The position numbers were made by a program, and so were the translations under genes. The notes below the pieces were generated by a model. The model had not been told where the DNA came from. It saw only the letters and a program-made list of their open reading frames with translations, and did no database searches. From Cloacibacterium caeni (GTDB lineage: Bacteria; Bacteroidota; Bacteroidia; Flavobacteriales; Weeksellaceae), in the NCBI RefSeq assembly GCF_907163125.1, contig NZ_OU015319.1, forward strand, positions 1,054,001 to 1,118,000: a stretch of 64,000 nt of DNA, written 5' to 3'. Within the stretch, counting starts at the first letter, position 1; each line of letters begins with the position of its first letter. Shown piece by piece: positions 25,013-31,945 of this stretch.

Positions 25013-25439
25013 AATCGTCCTGTTTTAAAAGTTTTACATTTTGTTACGTTCGCTTTTCTCGTTTCCTGCTTCCTGTTGTGGTTTGCTCCGCTTCGCTTCG
25101 CATAATTTTTTCCAAAAGAAAAACCGGAAAAAAGAAAGCAGATAATCCAAGCGGGCAATAGCGAAAACCAAGAAAAAAAATGATTTAATGGGGGTTCCTT
25201 TAGGGGGAAACCGTTCATTCATTTTTTTTATTGGTGGGTGTGTGCGGTGGCTGCCCGCTATAACTTAGCTGCCTTTTTACCGGTTGATTGTGGAAATATT
25301 CTGTTCTAATTTTTATGGAATAAATGACCAGGCTATGAGAGCCTGAAATAGAGGTTGGAATAATCGAAAAGTAAGGGCATAAAAAAAGCAGGATAGTTAA
25401 ATCCTGCTTCAATCTGATAAGTAAAGAATGCACTAATTT
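25013..25439. other. Gene-free spacer between ssb and integrase
   Basis: Holds the ssb operon promoter region and the integrase terminator at about 25,380-25,409. Small open frames here have low-complexity, unlikely protein sequences. Nothing else is recognised. Confidence 0.6.
25380..25409 (-). terminator. Terminator of the ICE integrase gene
   Basis: On the minus strand AAGCAGGAT and ATCCTGCTT form a 9-bp stem with a 6-nt loop, followed by seven T. It lies about 30 bp beyond the integrase stop. Confidence 0.85.
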
Positions 25440-26765
25440 TTAAACCATAATTTCTTCGGTATTGTAAATTTTATCTGCGTTTGTATGTTCATTCAATAAT
25501 GCTATTTCTTCCCGTTCCATTTTAATAATAAACGCATCTTCCATTGCCTTAAATTTAGGCGAAACCAAATCCATATCCTTACTGATTTTTTGGCTGGTAA
25601 TCTTAGCATAAATCTGTGTAGTGGAAATATTCTTATGACCCATCATTTTGCTAAGGCTTTCAAGCGGAACACCCTCGGTCAAAAACATTGTGGCGAATGT
25701 ATGACGGGCGGTGTGGAATGTAACTTTCTGTTCTGTAACAATACCCGCTTCCTCAATAAGTTTACCTATATGCGTGTTGCAAGTCGCATTGGATGGCATT
25801 GGGAATACAAAATCATTTCTTGTAGCTCCACGATATTTCTCAATGATGCGTTTGGGGATTTCCAAAAGACGGACGTTGGAGGCAACATCTGATTTCTTTC
25901 TCCTGCTGATTATCCATTGGTGTCCATCAAAGAAAGACTGGATATTGCTCCATTTCAGTTTCTTAATGTCTATGTAAGAAAGCCCTGTGAAGCAACTGAA
26001 AATAAAAAGGTCTTTTACAAGTTCATATCGAGGCTTAGATGGTTTCAGGAGCATTAAGGTTTCTACATCCTCTTTTAAAAGGTAGCTGCGGTCGGTTTCT
26101 TCCATACTGATTTCATAATCCTCAAAAGGATTATCCCGTATCAAGCCTTTTTTAATAGCCAATTCTGCCAAAGCAATAACTGGCATTGTGTAAACCCAAA
26201 CCGTATTATGGGTACATTCCTTATCAATGCGAAGAAAGAAATCAAACTCACGAATAAAATCAGAAGTGAGTTCCCGGAAAGCCATATCGTCCCGATGGTA
26301 ACGCTCCCTTATAAATTCGCTAAGATGGTTGTAAACAGTGTTGTATTTGCTATACGTGCTTTGAGAGCGTTTTCCCTTAGCGACCATTTTTTCAAAGTCT
26401 TCATTTTGGTCTTTAAAGACTTTTAGTACGGCATCGTCCATTACACCAACACCCAAAAACGAGAGCTTTACTTTCTGTGCGGTCGCAAAACCCTCGTGCT
26501 TCAGCATATCTTCGTAAATCTTGTCGATACGACCCCGTACGTTATCCAGCTTTTGGTTAATGTTCAAAGCGGTGGCACTCTTGCCCTCAACTCTTCCGTA
26601 TTTTAAATCCCAATTTTTCGGGTTAATTTCTAACTTTGTTCCCAAAGTTTTAGCTGTTCCATCAATGGTAATACGTGCCATAATCGGTGCATTACCGTTC
26701 TTTTTCAGTTCGTTCTTTTTCAGGTAGAAAAGCAGTTTGAACGTGGACTTTTTTGTCTGTTCCAT
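25440..26765 (-). CDS. int: Tyrosine recombinase, ICE integrase (IntDOT-like subgroup)
   Basis: 441 aa. The N-terminal SAM-like arm-binding and core-binding domains (about 1-215) precede the catalytic domain: CFTGLSYIDIKKLKW, TFHTARHTFATMFL, MMGHKNISTTQIYAKI with the Tyr nucleophile. The position of the first catalytic Arg (normally TGLR) is Ser, as is known for IntDOT-type enzymes, while the HxxR and Tyr motifs are intact. It integrates and excises the ICE. The gene upstream on the same strand is the HTH gene at 27,025. Confidence 0.9.
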   Translation of the reverse strand: MEQTKKSTFKLLFYLKKNELKKNGNAPIMARITIDGTAKTLGTKLEINPKNWDLKYGRVEGKSATALNINQKLDNVRGRIDKIYEDMLKHEGFATAQKVKLSFLGVGVMDDAVLKVFKDQNEDFEKMVAKGKRSQSTYSKYNTVYNHLSEFIRERYHRDDMAFRELTSDFIREFDFFLRIDKECTHNTVWVYTMPVIALAELAIKKGLIRDNPFEDYEISMEETDRSYLLKEDVETLMLLKPSKPRYELVKDLFIFSCFTGLSYIDIKKLKWSNIQSFFDGHQWIISRRKKSDVASNVRLLEIPKRIIEKYRGATRNDFVFPMPSNATCNTHIGKLIEEAGIVTEQKVTFHTARHTFATMFLTEGVPLESLSKMMGHKNISTTQIYAKITSQKISKDMDLVSPKFKAMEDAFIIKMEREEIALLNEHTNADKIYNTEEIMV

Positions 26766-27024
26766 AACTCAAATGTTTAATGTTTAAAATTAAATTACAT
26801 TGAGTTACAAGGGAATGTAAAAAAGGGTGCAAAAGACTGAAATATAAACAGTTAAGCTATGTAGTTACCTTTATCAATCGGTAACGAATTAGTAACCTAA
26901 CCTTGTGTTTTCAAGCCCAAAACCTATCAGACACCGAGTTCCAAACTAAGACTACTGTTTTATAAAGCATTGTATAGCAACGGGTTTAATCGTTTTGCTT
27001 ATTTTTGCTTTTTACTAATCTTTT

Positions 27025-27363
27025 TTAATAAAAATGTTTCTTTCCTAAACGTGTTGTTTTGATGAATCCTGTCTTTATTAATTTTCTAACAGTAGATTCC
27101 GAAATATTCATAATTAAACATACTTCTTTTATTGTGAGATATGTTTTCTTCTGAACATCTTCAATAGAGACCACTTTGAGTTGTTTAAGTTTAACCTCTG
27201 TTTGGAATTCTTCTTTTGATTTTTGGAGTTTCTCCTCCTTAACTTTCTTCTTATAATCCTTTTGATTACATCTATGAGAACAATATTTTGTGGAGAATGT
27301 TTTAGCAATGAATTTCTCTTTACAAAATATACAAATCTTCTCAATCCTAATGTTACTGCTCAT
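27025..27363 (-). CDS. Zinc-ribbon/HTH protein, candidate excision regulator
   Basis: 112 aa. An N-terminal treble-clef-like zinc site (CIFCKEKFIAKTFSTKYCSHRC, four Cys and a His, residues 12-33) is followed by a Lys/Glu coiled coil. The C-terminal excisionase-type HTH reads TIKEVCLIMNISESTVRKLIKTGFIKTTRLGKKHFY. Upstream of the integrase on the same strand, it may be a directionality factor. The two 10-bp-phased repeat arrays upstream are natural targets. Confidence 0.75.
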   Translation of the reverse strand: MSSNIRIEKICIFCKEKFIAKTFSTKYCSHRCNQKDYKKKVKEEKLQKSKEEFQTEVKLKQLKVVSIEDVQKKTYLTIKEVCLIMNISESTVRKLIKTGFIKTTRLGKKHFY

Positions 27364-27404
27364 TTGATACTTTCCGATTTTCTTTATGTTAATAATATCT
27401 CTCA

Positions 27405-27552
27405 GTATTTAGCGGTATTTGCGTGTATTTACTATTATTTACCGTTTAAATTTCTCTTAGAGTATCCTAAAATTCATTTTTTTAGAGATTAAAAACAACG
27501 GAGTATCACATTTAGTAGTATAAAATATGTCAACAAATGTCAGAAAATGTCA
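27405..27552. repeat. Two arrays of 10-bp-phased short repeats near the ICE right end
   Basis: GTATTT occurs at 27405, 27415 and 27425, exactly 10 bp apart, with a related TATTTAC behind. ATGTCA occurs at 27527, 27537 and 27547, again exactly 10 bp apart. Phasing of about one helical turn suggests stacked protein binding, such as integrase arm-type or excisionase sites. The 27,364-27,623 gap holds no gene. Confidence 0.55.
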
Positions 27553-27623
27553 ATTAACACTTTCTGATTTTCCTTTGCTAGTGCGGGTTGAATAGTTGAA
27601 ATATAGTACTTAGAAATCAGCGA

Positions 27624-27641
27624 TTACTTCCCGATACAGAA
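27624..27641. other. att site, distal copy of the mnmE 3' end
   Basis: On the minus strand it reads TTC TGT ATC GGG AAG TAA, encoding FCIGK-stop, the last residues of MnmE, but with no mnmE sequence before it. It differs from the copy inside mnmE only in the third base of the Lys codon. Confidence 0.85.
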
Positions 27642-27685
27642 TCTTATTTTTCTTTTATTAATGGTACTTTCAGGTGTTTTGAGGT

Positions 27686-27841
27686 GTACAAAAGTAGTAC
27701 ATTTCCAACATACCACAACATATTATTTTGTAAGATTCTAACGAAACTTTCGTCTTCCGAAACCACCATGAATAAAGGGTTTTTTGTTTTTTGCACCTTT
27801 TTTTCTTGTTCAAAAATAATGAATTTGTACTACTTTTGTAC
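27686..27841. repeat. Perfect 15-bp inverted repeat, likely integrase arm sites at the island's left end
   Basis: GTACAAAAGTAGTAC (27686-27700) recurs inverted as GTACTACTTTTGTAC (27827-27841). The same core is found beside the integrase gene at 49,301-49,353. The remaining 27,642-27,973 sequence contains no gene. Confidence 0.65.
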
Positions 27842-27973
27842 AAAATTTATTGGATAAATTACTGTTTTTCAAATAGATAACATTTCCTAATTCAAAATTT
27901 TAGAACCTTAAGGTTCTGGCGAACTATTTTTATGTTTTAAAATTATTGAAATAGTTTTTTCCAAATTTAAAAA

Positions 27974-29203
27974 TTAGAATTTAGACATATTACGATTAAT
28001 CAACTGAATATTTGAATCATTAACTCCATAATTCTTAGATAAAATTTCCCATTTATTAAGCGCAGAACGAGTTTTATCAATAACATTATCTATAAAACCT
28101 TTTGACAGTTGAGCTTCTGAACCTAATTTTAAAAGATGTTTTAGGTTTATATTTCTACCCTCACCCATTACCATAGTGCTTTGTTCTCCACCAGGTCCAT
28201 TTGAAAAAGTAAGATCATAAGCTGGTGATAATTTCCATTCGCCAATTTCATTCATTAGAAAAGTGAAATTTTTGGCGTGGTCATCTCGGTTATGTGCCAT
28301 GACATTGAAAACCGCTAAACGAAACATTTTTTCTACCTCTCGAATATCTTTGGTTAAAAAACTCGTTAATGATAGTAAATCTTCATAATCCAAAGAAGGA
28401 AATCTAAAATTATTGTGAATTAATCCACTTACAGTATGCATGTGAAGGCGCTTATTTTCGCTTCTGTCAAAACGTTTTACCGCAAAATAACCATTTCCCA
28501 TTTGTGAAGAAAATAAATGAACATTTGGCATTGTTATTCCTGCTTCTGTAGCCATTAAAGCATATACATATTCAATCGCTCCAGCATCTTTGCCATCTTG
28601 TGAGTTTGGAAATTTCACCATCCAATGTTCAAAACCATCGCTTAACTGATGGGCTCCATACGAGATATTTTTTCTTTTTTTATCTACGCCAATCAATGCT
28701 TTTGGTCTTGCACCAGCAGAAGATCCATTCAATGCTAAAAGTTCAGCAATTATATCATCAGAATCACCTTCCAAAACTTCTTTTGTTTGTGAAGCTAATA
28801 CATCTAAATCAATTATTTCATCATAAAATTTAGGGCTTTCATCTGGCTCATAAACCAAAGCACCCAACCCTTGTAAACCAACATGAGCCAAGCGATCTAG
28901 CGGAGTGATTTCTGATGATAAAATTCCTTCATTACGGAGCATACGGTCAAAAAGTAATCTTCCCCAACCGTCTGGCAAACTATCATTGAAAACTCCTGCC
29001 AAACCTTCAAATGGTTCTCTTGGAAGTTCTACCACTCCACGTTGCAAAGGAAGTTGAATAGGCGATATTTCTATTCCTGTTTGCAGAAAATCATCATCGT
29101 ATTCAAAATAGATGATTCCATTTCGAATCGCCAATCGCCCAACAGATTGAACACTAGAACCGAAATCTAATCCTACTTTTATTTCTCTAATAGCTGTTTT
29201 CAT
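27974..29203 (-). CDS. hipA: HipA-type serine/threonine kinase toxin
   Basis: 409 aa, the usual HipA length. The N-terminal domain (VGRLAIRNGIIYFEYDDDFLQTGIEISPIQLP) precedes PDGWGRLLFDRML and the kinase core with the catalytic loop VMAHNRDDHAKNFTFL and the metal-binding LSPAYDLTFS. HipA kinases phosphorylate aminoacyl-tRNA synthetases and cause growth arrest. It overlaps the antitoxin gene by 4 bp. As island cargo it may stabilise the element or act in defence. All key residues appear present. Confidence 0.9.
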   Translation of the reverse strand: MKTAIREIKVGLDFGSSVQSVGRLAIRNGIIYFEYDDDFLQTGIEISPIQLPLQRGVVELPREPFEGLAGVFNDSLPDGWGRLLFDRMLRNEGILSSEITPLDRLAHVGLQGLGALVYEPDESPKFYDEIIDLDVLASQTKEVLEGDSDDIIAELLALNGSSAGARPKALIGVDKKRKNISYGAHQLSDGFEHWMVKFPNSQDGKDAGAIEYVYALMATEAGITMPNVHLFSSQMGNGYFAVKRFDRSENKRLHMHTVSGLIHNNFRFPSLDYEDLLSLTSFLTKDIREVEKMFRLAVFNVMAHNRDDHAKNFTFLMNEIGEWKLSPAYDLTFSNGPGGEQSTMVMGEGRNINLKHLLKLGSEAQLSKGFIDNVIDKTRSALNKWEILSKNYGVNDSNIQLINRNMSKF

Positions 29204-29505
29204 TTTTTTCTTCCTCTTTTTTTGGTGATTTCCTCGTCTGCTTTTAAGACTTCATCAATTGATTTAAAATTGGGTTTGTTGGGCTTTAAAGCGGTTACAA
29301 TTTCATCCAAACCACCTGTCACGGAAAGCAATTTTAAAAACGATTCTAAAGAAATGCTTCCTTTTTGTTCAAATTTCCTTAATGTGGACAAAGACACTCC
29401 TGATCTTTCTGCTAAGCCTTCCTGCGTAAGCTCCATTTGCAATCTTCTTTCACGGATATTTTCAGCTAATTTTTTTTGTGCTTTTGATGATGAAACAAAT
29501 AACAT
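29200..29505 (-). CDS. hipB: HipB-type antitoxin, XRE HTH
   Basis: 101 aa. Residues 13-70 form an XRE-type HTH (LAENIRERRLQMELTQEGLAERSGVSLSTLRKFEQKGSISLESFLKLLSVTG). A basic tail (RKK) follows. It binds the operon promoter and neutralises HipA. The upstream gene of the pair overlaps hipA by 4 bp, as expected for a type II toxin-antitoxin operon. Confidence 0.88.
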   Translation of the reverse strand: MLFVSSSKAQKKLAENIRERRLQMELTQEGLAERSGVSLSTLRKFEQKGSISLESFLKLLSVTGGLDEIVTALKPNKPNFKSIDEVLKADEEITKKRGRKK

Positions 29506-29556
29506 AATAGTAGTATTTAATTGTAATTTACATCAATAAATATCATTATTGTATTA

Positions 29557-29564
29557 CAAATATA
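29557..29564 (-). promoter_or_regulatory. Candidate -7 element of the hipBA promoter
   Basis: TATATTTG on the minus strand matches TAnnTTTG and lies about 50 bp upstream of hipB. A clear -33 TTTG was not found, so this is tentative. Confidence 0.35.
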
Positions 29565-29657
29565 CTAAAAAACTGATAGGTTTAAGGTGGTATTTGATAT
29601 TTTTATACTTTCTATTGAGGTAAAATTTTATGGAATCTCTTTTAGGGTATAGGTATT

Positions 29658-29849
29658 TTAATTATCAATAAATATTCTGAAAATCGTACTTAATATTGTA
29701 GAATTCTTTTGTTTGAAATATTCCGTTTTACAGTTTGAGCAAGCCCAATCTGGACTTTTCTCTGTGATACAACATCCTCCTATTACCAATTTTTCTTGTT
29801 CTAAAAGTTTAAATGCCTCTTCTGTTGGCATACCATAAAGGATTTTCAC
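29658..29849 (-). CDS. Small zinc-ribbon-like protein, possibly 5'-damaged
   Basis: 63 aa if started at the GTG at 29847. The core (YGMPTEEAFKLLEQEKLVIGGCCI, PDWACSNCKTEYF) has a CxxC pair and resembles small conserved zinc-ribbon proteins. Such proteins usually begin with a CxxC knuckle, and that knuckle (CQKCGK) is encoded in frame just upstream of the GTG, but with no ATG before an in-frame TAG. A shift of one base would reach an ATG at about 29892. So this is either a real GTG start that loses the knuckle or a frameshifted remnant. Confidence 0.45.
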   Translation of the reverse strand: MKILYGMPTEEAFKLLEQEKLVIGGCCITEKSPDWACSNCKTEYFKQKNSTILSTIFRIFIDN

Positions 29850-30009
29850 TACAGTTGTTTTACCACATTTTTGGCATTTTCTGGGTTGACATAGCTATTT
29901 ATTTACTCAATATAATTACAAAAATCAGTTAAACTTAACTGCATGATTTTATGATTATTATTGTGTGAAATAAATTTAGAAAGTTAGAAAACAAAACAAA
30001 TTCTAGAGA

Positions 30010-31608
30010 CTAAACTAAATACTTTTTAATTGCAGAATTCAAAATATGGCTTTTCTTTCTGTGTTGATGTATAAATAATTTTGAATCAAATATTTTAACA
30101 CATCTATTTAGATAACTAAAGTAATTAGATTGTTTTTTTATGTCTATTTTTTTTGAAATCAAATCAAACTCTCCTTTTTCGTTTTTAACTAAAAATGTTT
30201 TCTTTCTAAAGACTTGTTTTATTTCATTATGTTCATTATCCAATTGCCTTAGAGGTCTTTTGTAAAGCTTTTTAACTTGATTTTTAAAAATAGCTTTTGG
30301 AATCATTGGATTGTTATCTTTTTTAGCTCTTTTTGCTCTTCTTTTAACTATACTTATTAATCTTCTATAGAACTTCGCAACATTAGTAGATTTAATACAT
30401 ACATTATACCCTCGAAACTCAAAACCTAAATAGATTAAAGGTGCATTTTTTATTTCTTTTTTTTCTATAATTTTAAAGGAAGTAAGCCTAGTTTCTTTAT
30501 TTAAATTATATGTCTCATTTTTAAAAACAAATTTCTCGGTTTTTTCAGTACTAATTTCAAGATTGCTCTCTTTAATTAAATTTTCAATATAGTTTTTATT
30601 TTTTTCTAGTGAGTCAATATTACAAATAAGAATAATGTCATCTGAATACCTTCTATAAAAACCATTCTCTTTTAAAACAACATTTTCAATAATTTTTTTG
30701 TCAAATTCTAAAAGATATAAATTTGCTAAAACTGCACTAATTGGAAGTCCTTGTGGAATACCTACATTAACTTTATTATGATAAAAAGGATTTTGATAAA
30801 TCCTTAATTTTCCCGATTTAATATGTTCTCTAAAATCCTTATTGTCTTCAAAAAAACATTTATAACCTTTGTATTTCCTAATATTGCAAAGCTTTTTTTC
30901 ATCAAATCCTTTTCTTCTACCAGATTTAACATTTCCAATTCTTAAATCATCTTTTAATATATACCTAAATTGTGTACAAGATTTAAAAACATTTTTATGG
31001 TCTTTTGGGAGCTCATTAAAACCCATAATATTTGCCCATCTCTTCTCTAATATAGAATGATCTAGTCTTGAAAAAAAACTTTTAATATCAAAAGTTAAAA
31101 CACCAACTTCGTCTGCTTCCCCTCTCCTTTTTATTTCTTCAAATACTTCATTTGCAAAATGAATAGTACTTTTACCTTTTTCCGATGTTGATGAAACTTT
31201 TATTTTCCTATAAGCATTTACAGATTCATTTAGTTCATTATTTTTCTTGAGTTCATTCTCATATTTTTCACTTATCAGACTTGCATAATAACCATAAATT
31301 AGCGCATCAAAATGACTTGCGTAATGTAGAGGTCTATTTTTAGCAGTCTTTTCATTGCCTCCTTTTTCTAGTTTAAAATTATGAGTTCTTAATGTTTTAT
31401 TCAGATGTTTAGACGAATCAACCTTTTTAAATTTTCTTTCACGAATAATGGAATGCAAAAGAGGATAAAAAGCATATTTAGCAACAAAATCAGGGTTTTC
31501 AATTTTAGCTTTGTAATGTTTCCAATTTTCAGAAATATGTAAACTTTTAGAGACATGAATATATCCCTTAGTTTTCATCCAAATTGGCATTTCGTTTTTT
31601 TGAGTCAT
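30010..31608 (-). CDS. Defence-type (DRT/UG-like) reverse transcriptase
   Basis: 532 aa. RT motifs: RPLHYASHFDALIYGYYA (about 92-109), FDIKSFFSRLDH with the first catalytic Asp (about 173-184), GIPQGLPISAVLANLYL (about 283-299), and YRRYSDDIILI with the YSDD active site (321-324). The pattern of an N-terminal W.....GY segment, AYR plus IHFANEVFEEI before motif A, and no maturase or endonuclease domain argues against a group II intron and for an UG/Abi defence RT. DRT2 resembles it most to my eye, but the class is not certain. A candidate 294-nt RNA ends 8 nt before the start codon. AT-rich. Confidence 0.85.
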   Translation of the reverse strand: MTQKNEMPIWMKTKGYIHVSKSLHISENWKHYKAKIENPDFVAKYAFYPLLHSIIRERKFKKVDSSKHLNKTLRTHNFKLEKGGNEKTAKNRPLHYASHFDALIYGYYASLISEKYENELKKNNELNESVNAYRKIKVSSTSEKGKSTIHFANEVFEEIKRRGEADEVGVLTFDIKSFFSRLDHSILEKRWANIMGFNELPKDHKNVFKSCTQFRYILKDDLRIGNVKSGRRKGFDEKKLCNIRKYKGYKCFFEDNKDFREHIKSGKLRIYQNPFYHNKVNVGIPQGLPISAVLANLYLLEFDKKIIENVVLKENGFYRRYSDDIILICNIDSLEKNKNYIENLIKESNLEISTEKTEKFVFKNETYNLNKETRLTSFKIIEKKEIKNAPLIYLGFEFRGYNVCIKSTNVAKFYRRLISIVKRRAKRAKKDNNPMIPKAIFKNQVKKLYKRPLRQLDNEHNEIKQVFRKKTFLVKNEKGEFDLISKKIDIKKQSNYFSYLNRCVKIFDSKLFIHQHRKKSHILNSAIKKYLV

Positions 31609-31616
31609 AATAAAAA

Positions 31617-31910
31617 ACCTTGTGGTAAAGTTCTAGCAATAGTGATATTTATTTTACATAAACCTCCTAAGAGCGGACTAGCACCCAATTACTGAGTCAT
31701 TGTATTTTTCGTAAACTAGGACAAGATTTAACTTTAACTATAAATAATTATCTAATGAAAACAATTATTAAGTTCCTATTTATTATCTTTACAGGTGGAA
31801 TCTCAATTGTTGGAGACTACCTGGTTGATAAATTAATTGCCTGCATAAAGCAGTAAGACTAAAAGTCCTGTAGTCCTTACCAATTGTAAAAAATCAACTT
31901 ACCACAAGGT
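31617..31910 (-). ncRNA. Candidate RT-associated noncoding RNA closed by a 12-bp stem
   Basis: The ends are perfect inverted repeats, ACCTTGTGGTAA (31617-31628) and TTACCACAAGGT (31899-31910), extendable by 3 bp with one bulge. Inside is a hairpin at 31792-31823 (CAGGT/ACCTG and TCTC/GAGA) and a CTGC/GCAG hairpin near 31,841-31,853. A good Bacteroidetes promoter reading towards the RT ends 3 nt before the 5' arm, so transcription should start close to 31,910. Known RT defence systems of the DRT2, DRT9 and DRT10 types use an upstream ncRNA as template. The 3' arm adjoins the RT start and may hide its ribosome site. Confidence 0.65.
31755..31856 (+). other. 33-codon ORF antisense to the candidate ncRNA
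   Basis: ATG at 31755 to TAA at 31854-31856 encodes 33 residues: a basic start (MKTIIK), a hydrophobic helix (FLFIIFTGGISIVGDYLV) and a KLIACIKQ end. It resembles small membrane-active peptides. It lies on the strand a first cDNA would represent. It may be chance, since AT-rich DNA easily gives such frames. Confidence 0.3.
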
Positions 31911-31913
31911 AAA

Positions 31914-31945
31914 CAAATATAAAAAAAACTAACATCATGGACAAA
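31914..31945 (-). promoter_or_regulatory. Promoter of the candidate ncRNA and RT
   Basis: On the minus strand TTTG (31942-31945), 20 bp, then TATATTTG (31914-31921), an exact match to TTTG-N19/20-TAnnTTTG. It overlaps the start codon region of the divergent gene at 31,937, so the two transcription units may interfere with each other. Confidence 0.65.

Larger units (their letters stand above)
1..27641. mobile_element. Integrative conjugative element (CTnDOT-like transfer genes, PRTRC cassette), left end outside window
   Basis: The block holds the Bacteroidetes tra set in canonical order, a long PRTRC/ssb operon and, near its right end, a tyrosine integrase and an HTH gene. It looks richer in G+C than the flanking DNA, apart from two AT-rich cargo slots (2.9-6.3 kb and 16.3-17.2 kb). 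The left end is not in the window. The right end is inferred: it may be the mnmE-like att copy at 27,624-27,641, because the integrase and two 10-bp-phased repeat arrays lie just inside it, but the core site of this integrase is unknown. No full relaxase or VirD4 coupling-protein gene is visible, so those should lie further left. Confidence 0.85.

Noticed and set aside
27624-27641. tRNA gene as integration site
   Set aside because: No cloverleaf can be drawn here; the repeat matches the coding end of mnmE instead.
30010-31608. Diversity-generating retroelement or group II intron as the source of the RT
   Set aside because: No template/variable repeat pair was seen nearby, no Avd-like gene, no maturase X or HNH domain, and no intron-like ends.
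31797-31893. Firm claim of a never-ending ORF as in DRT2
   Set aside because: The stop-free stretch is only 34 codons and the repeated motif spacing of 77 nt does not keep frame; kept as a lead only.
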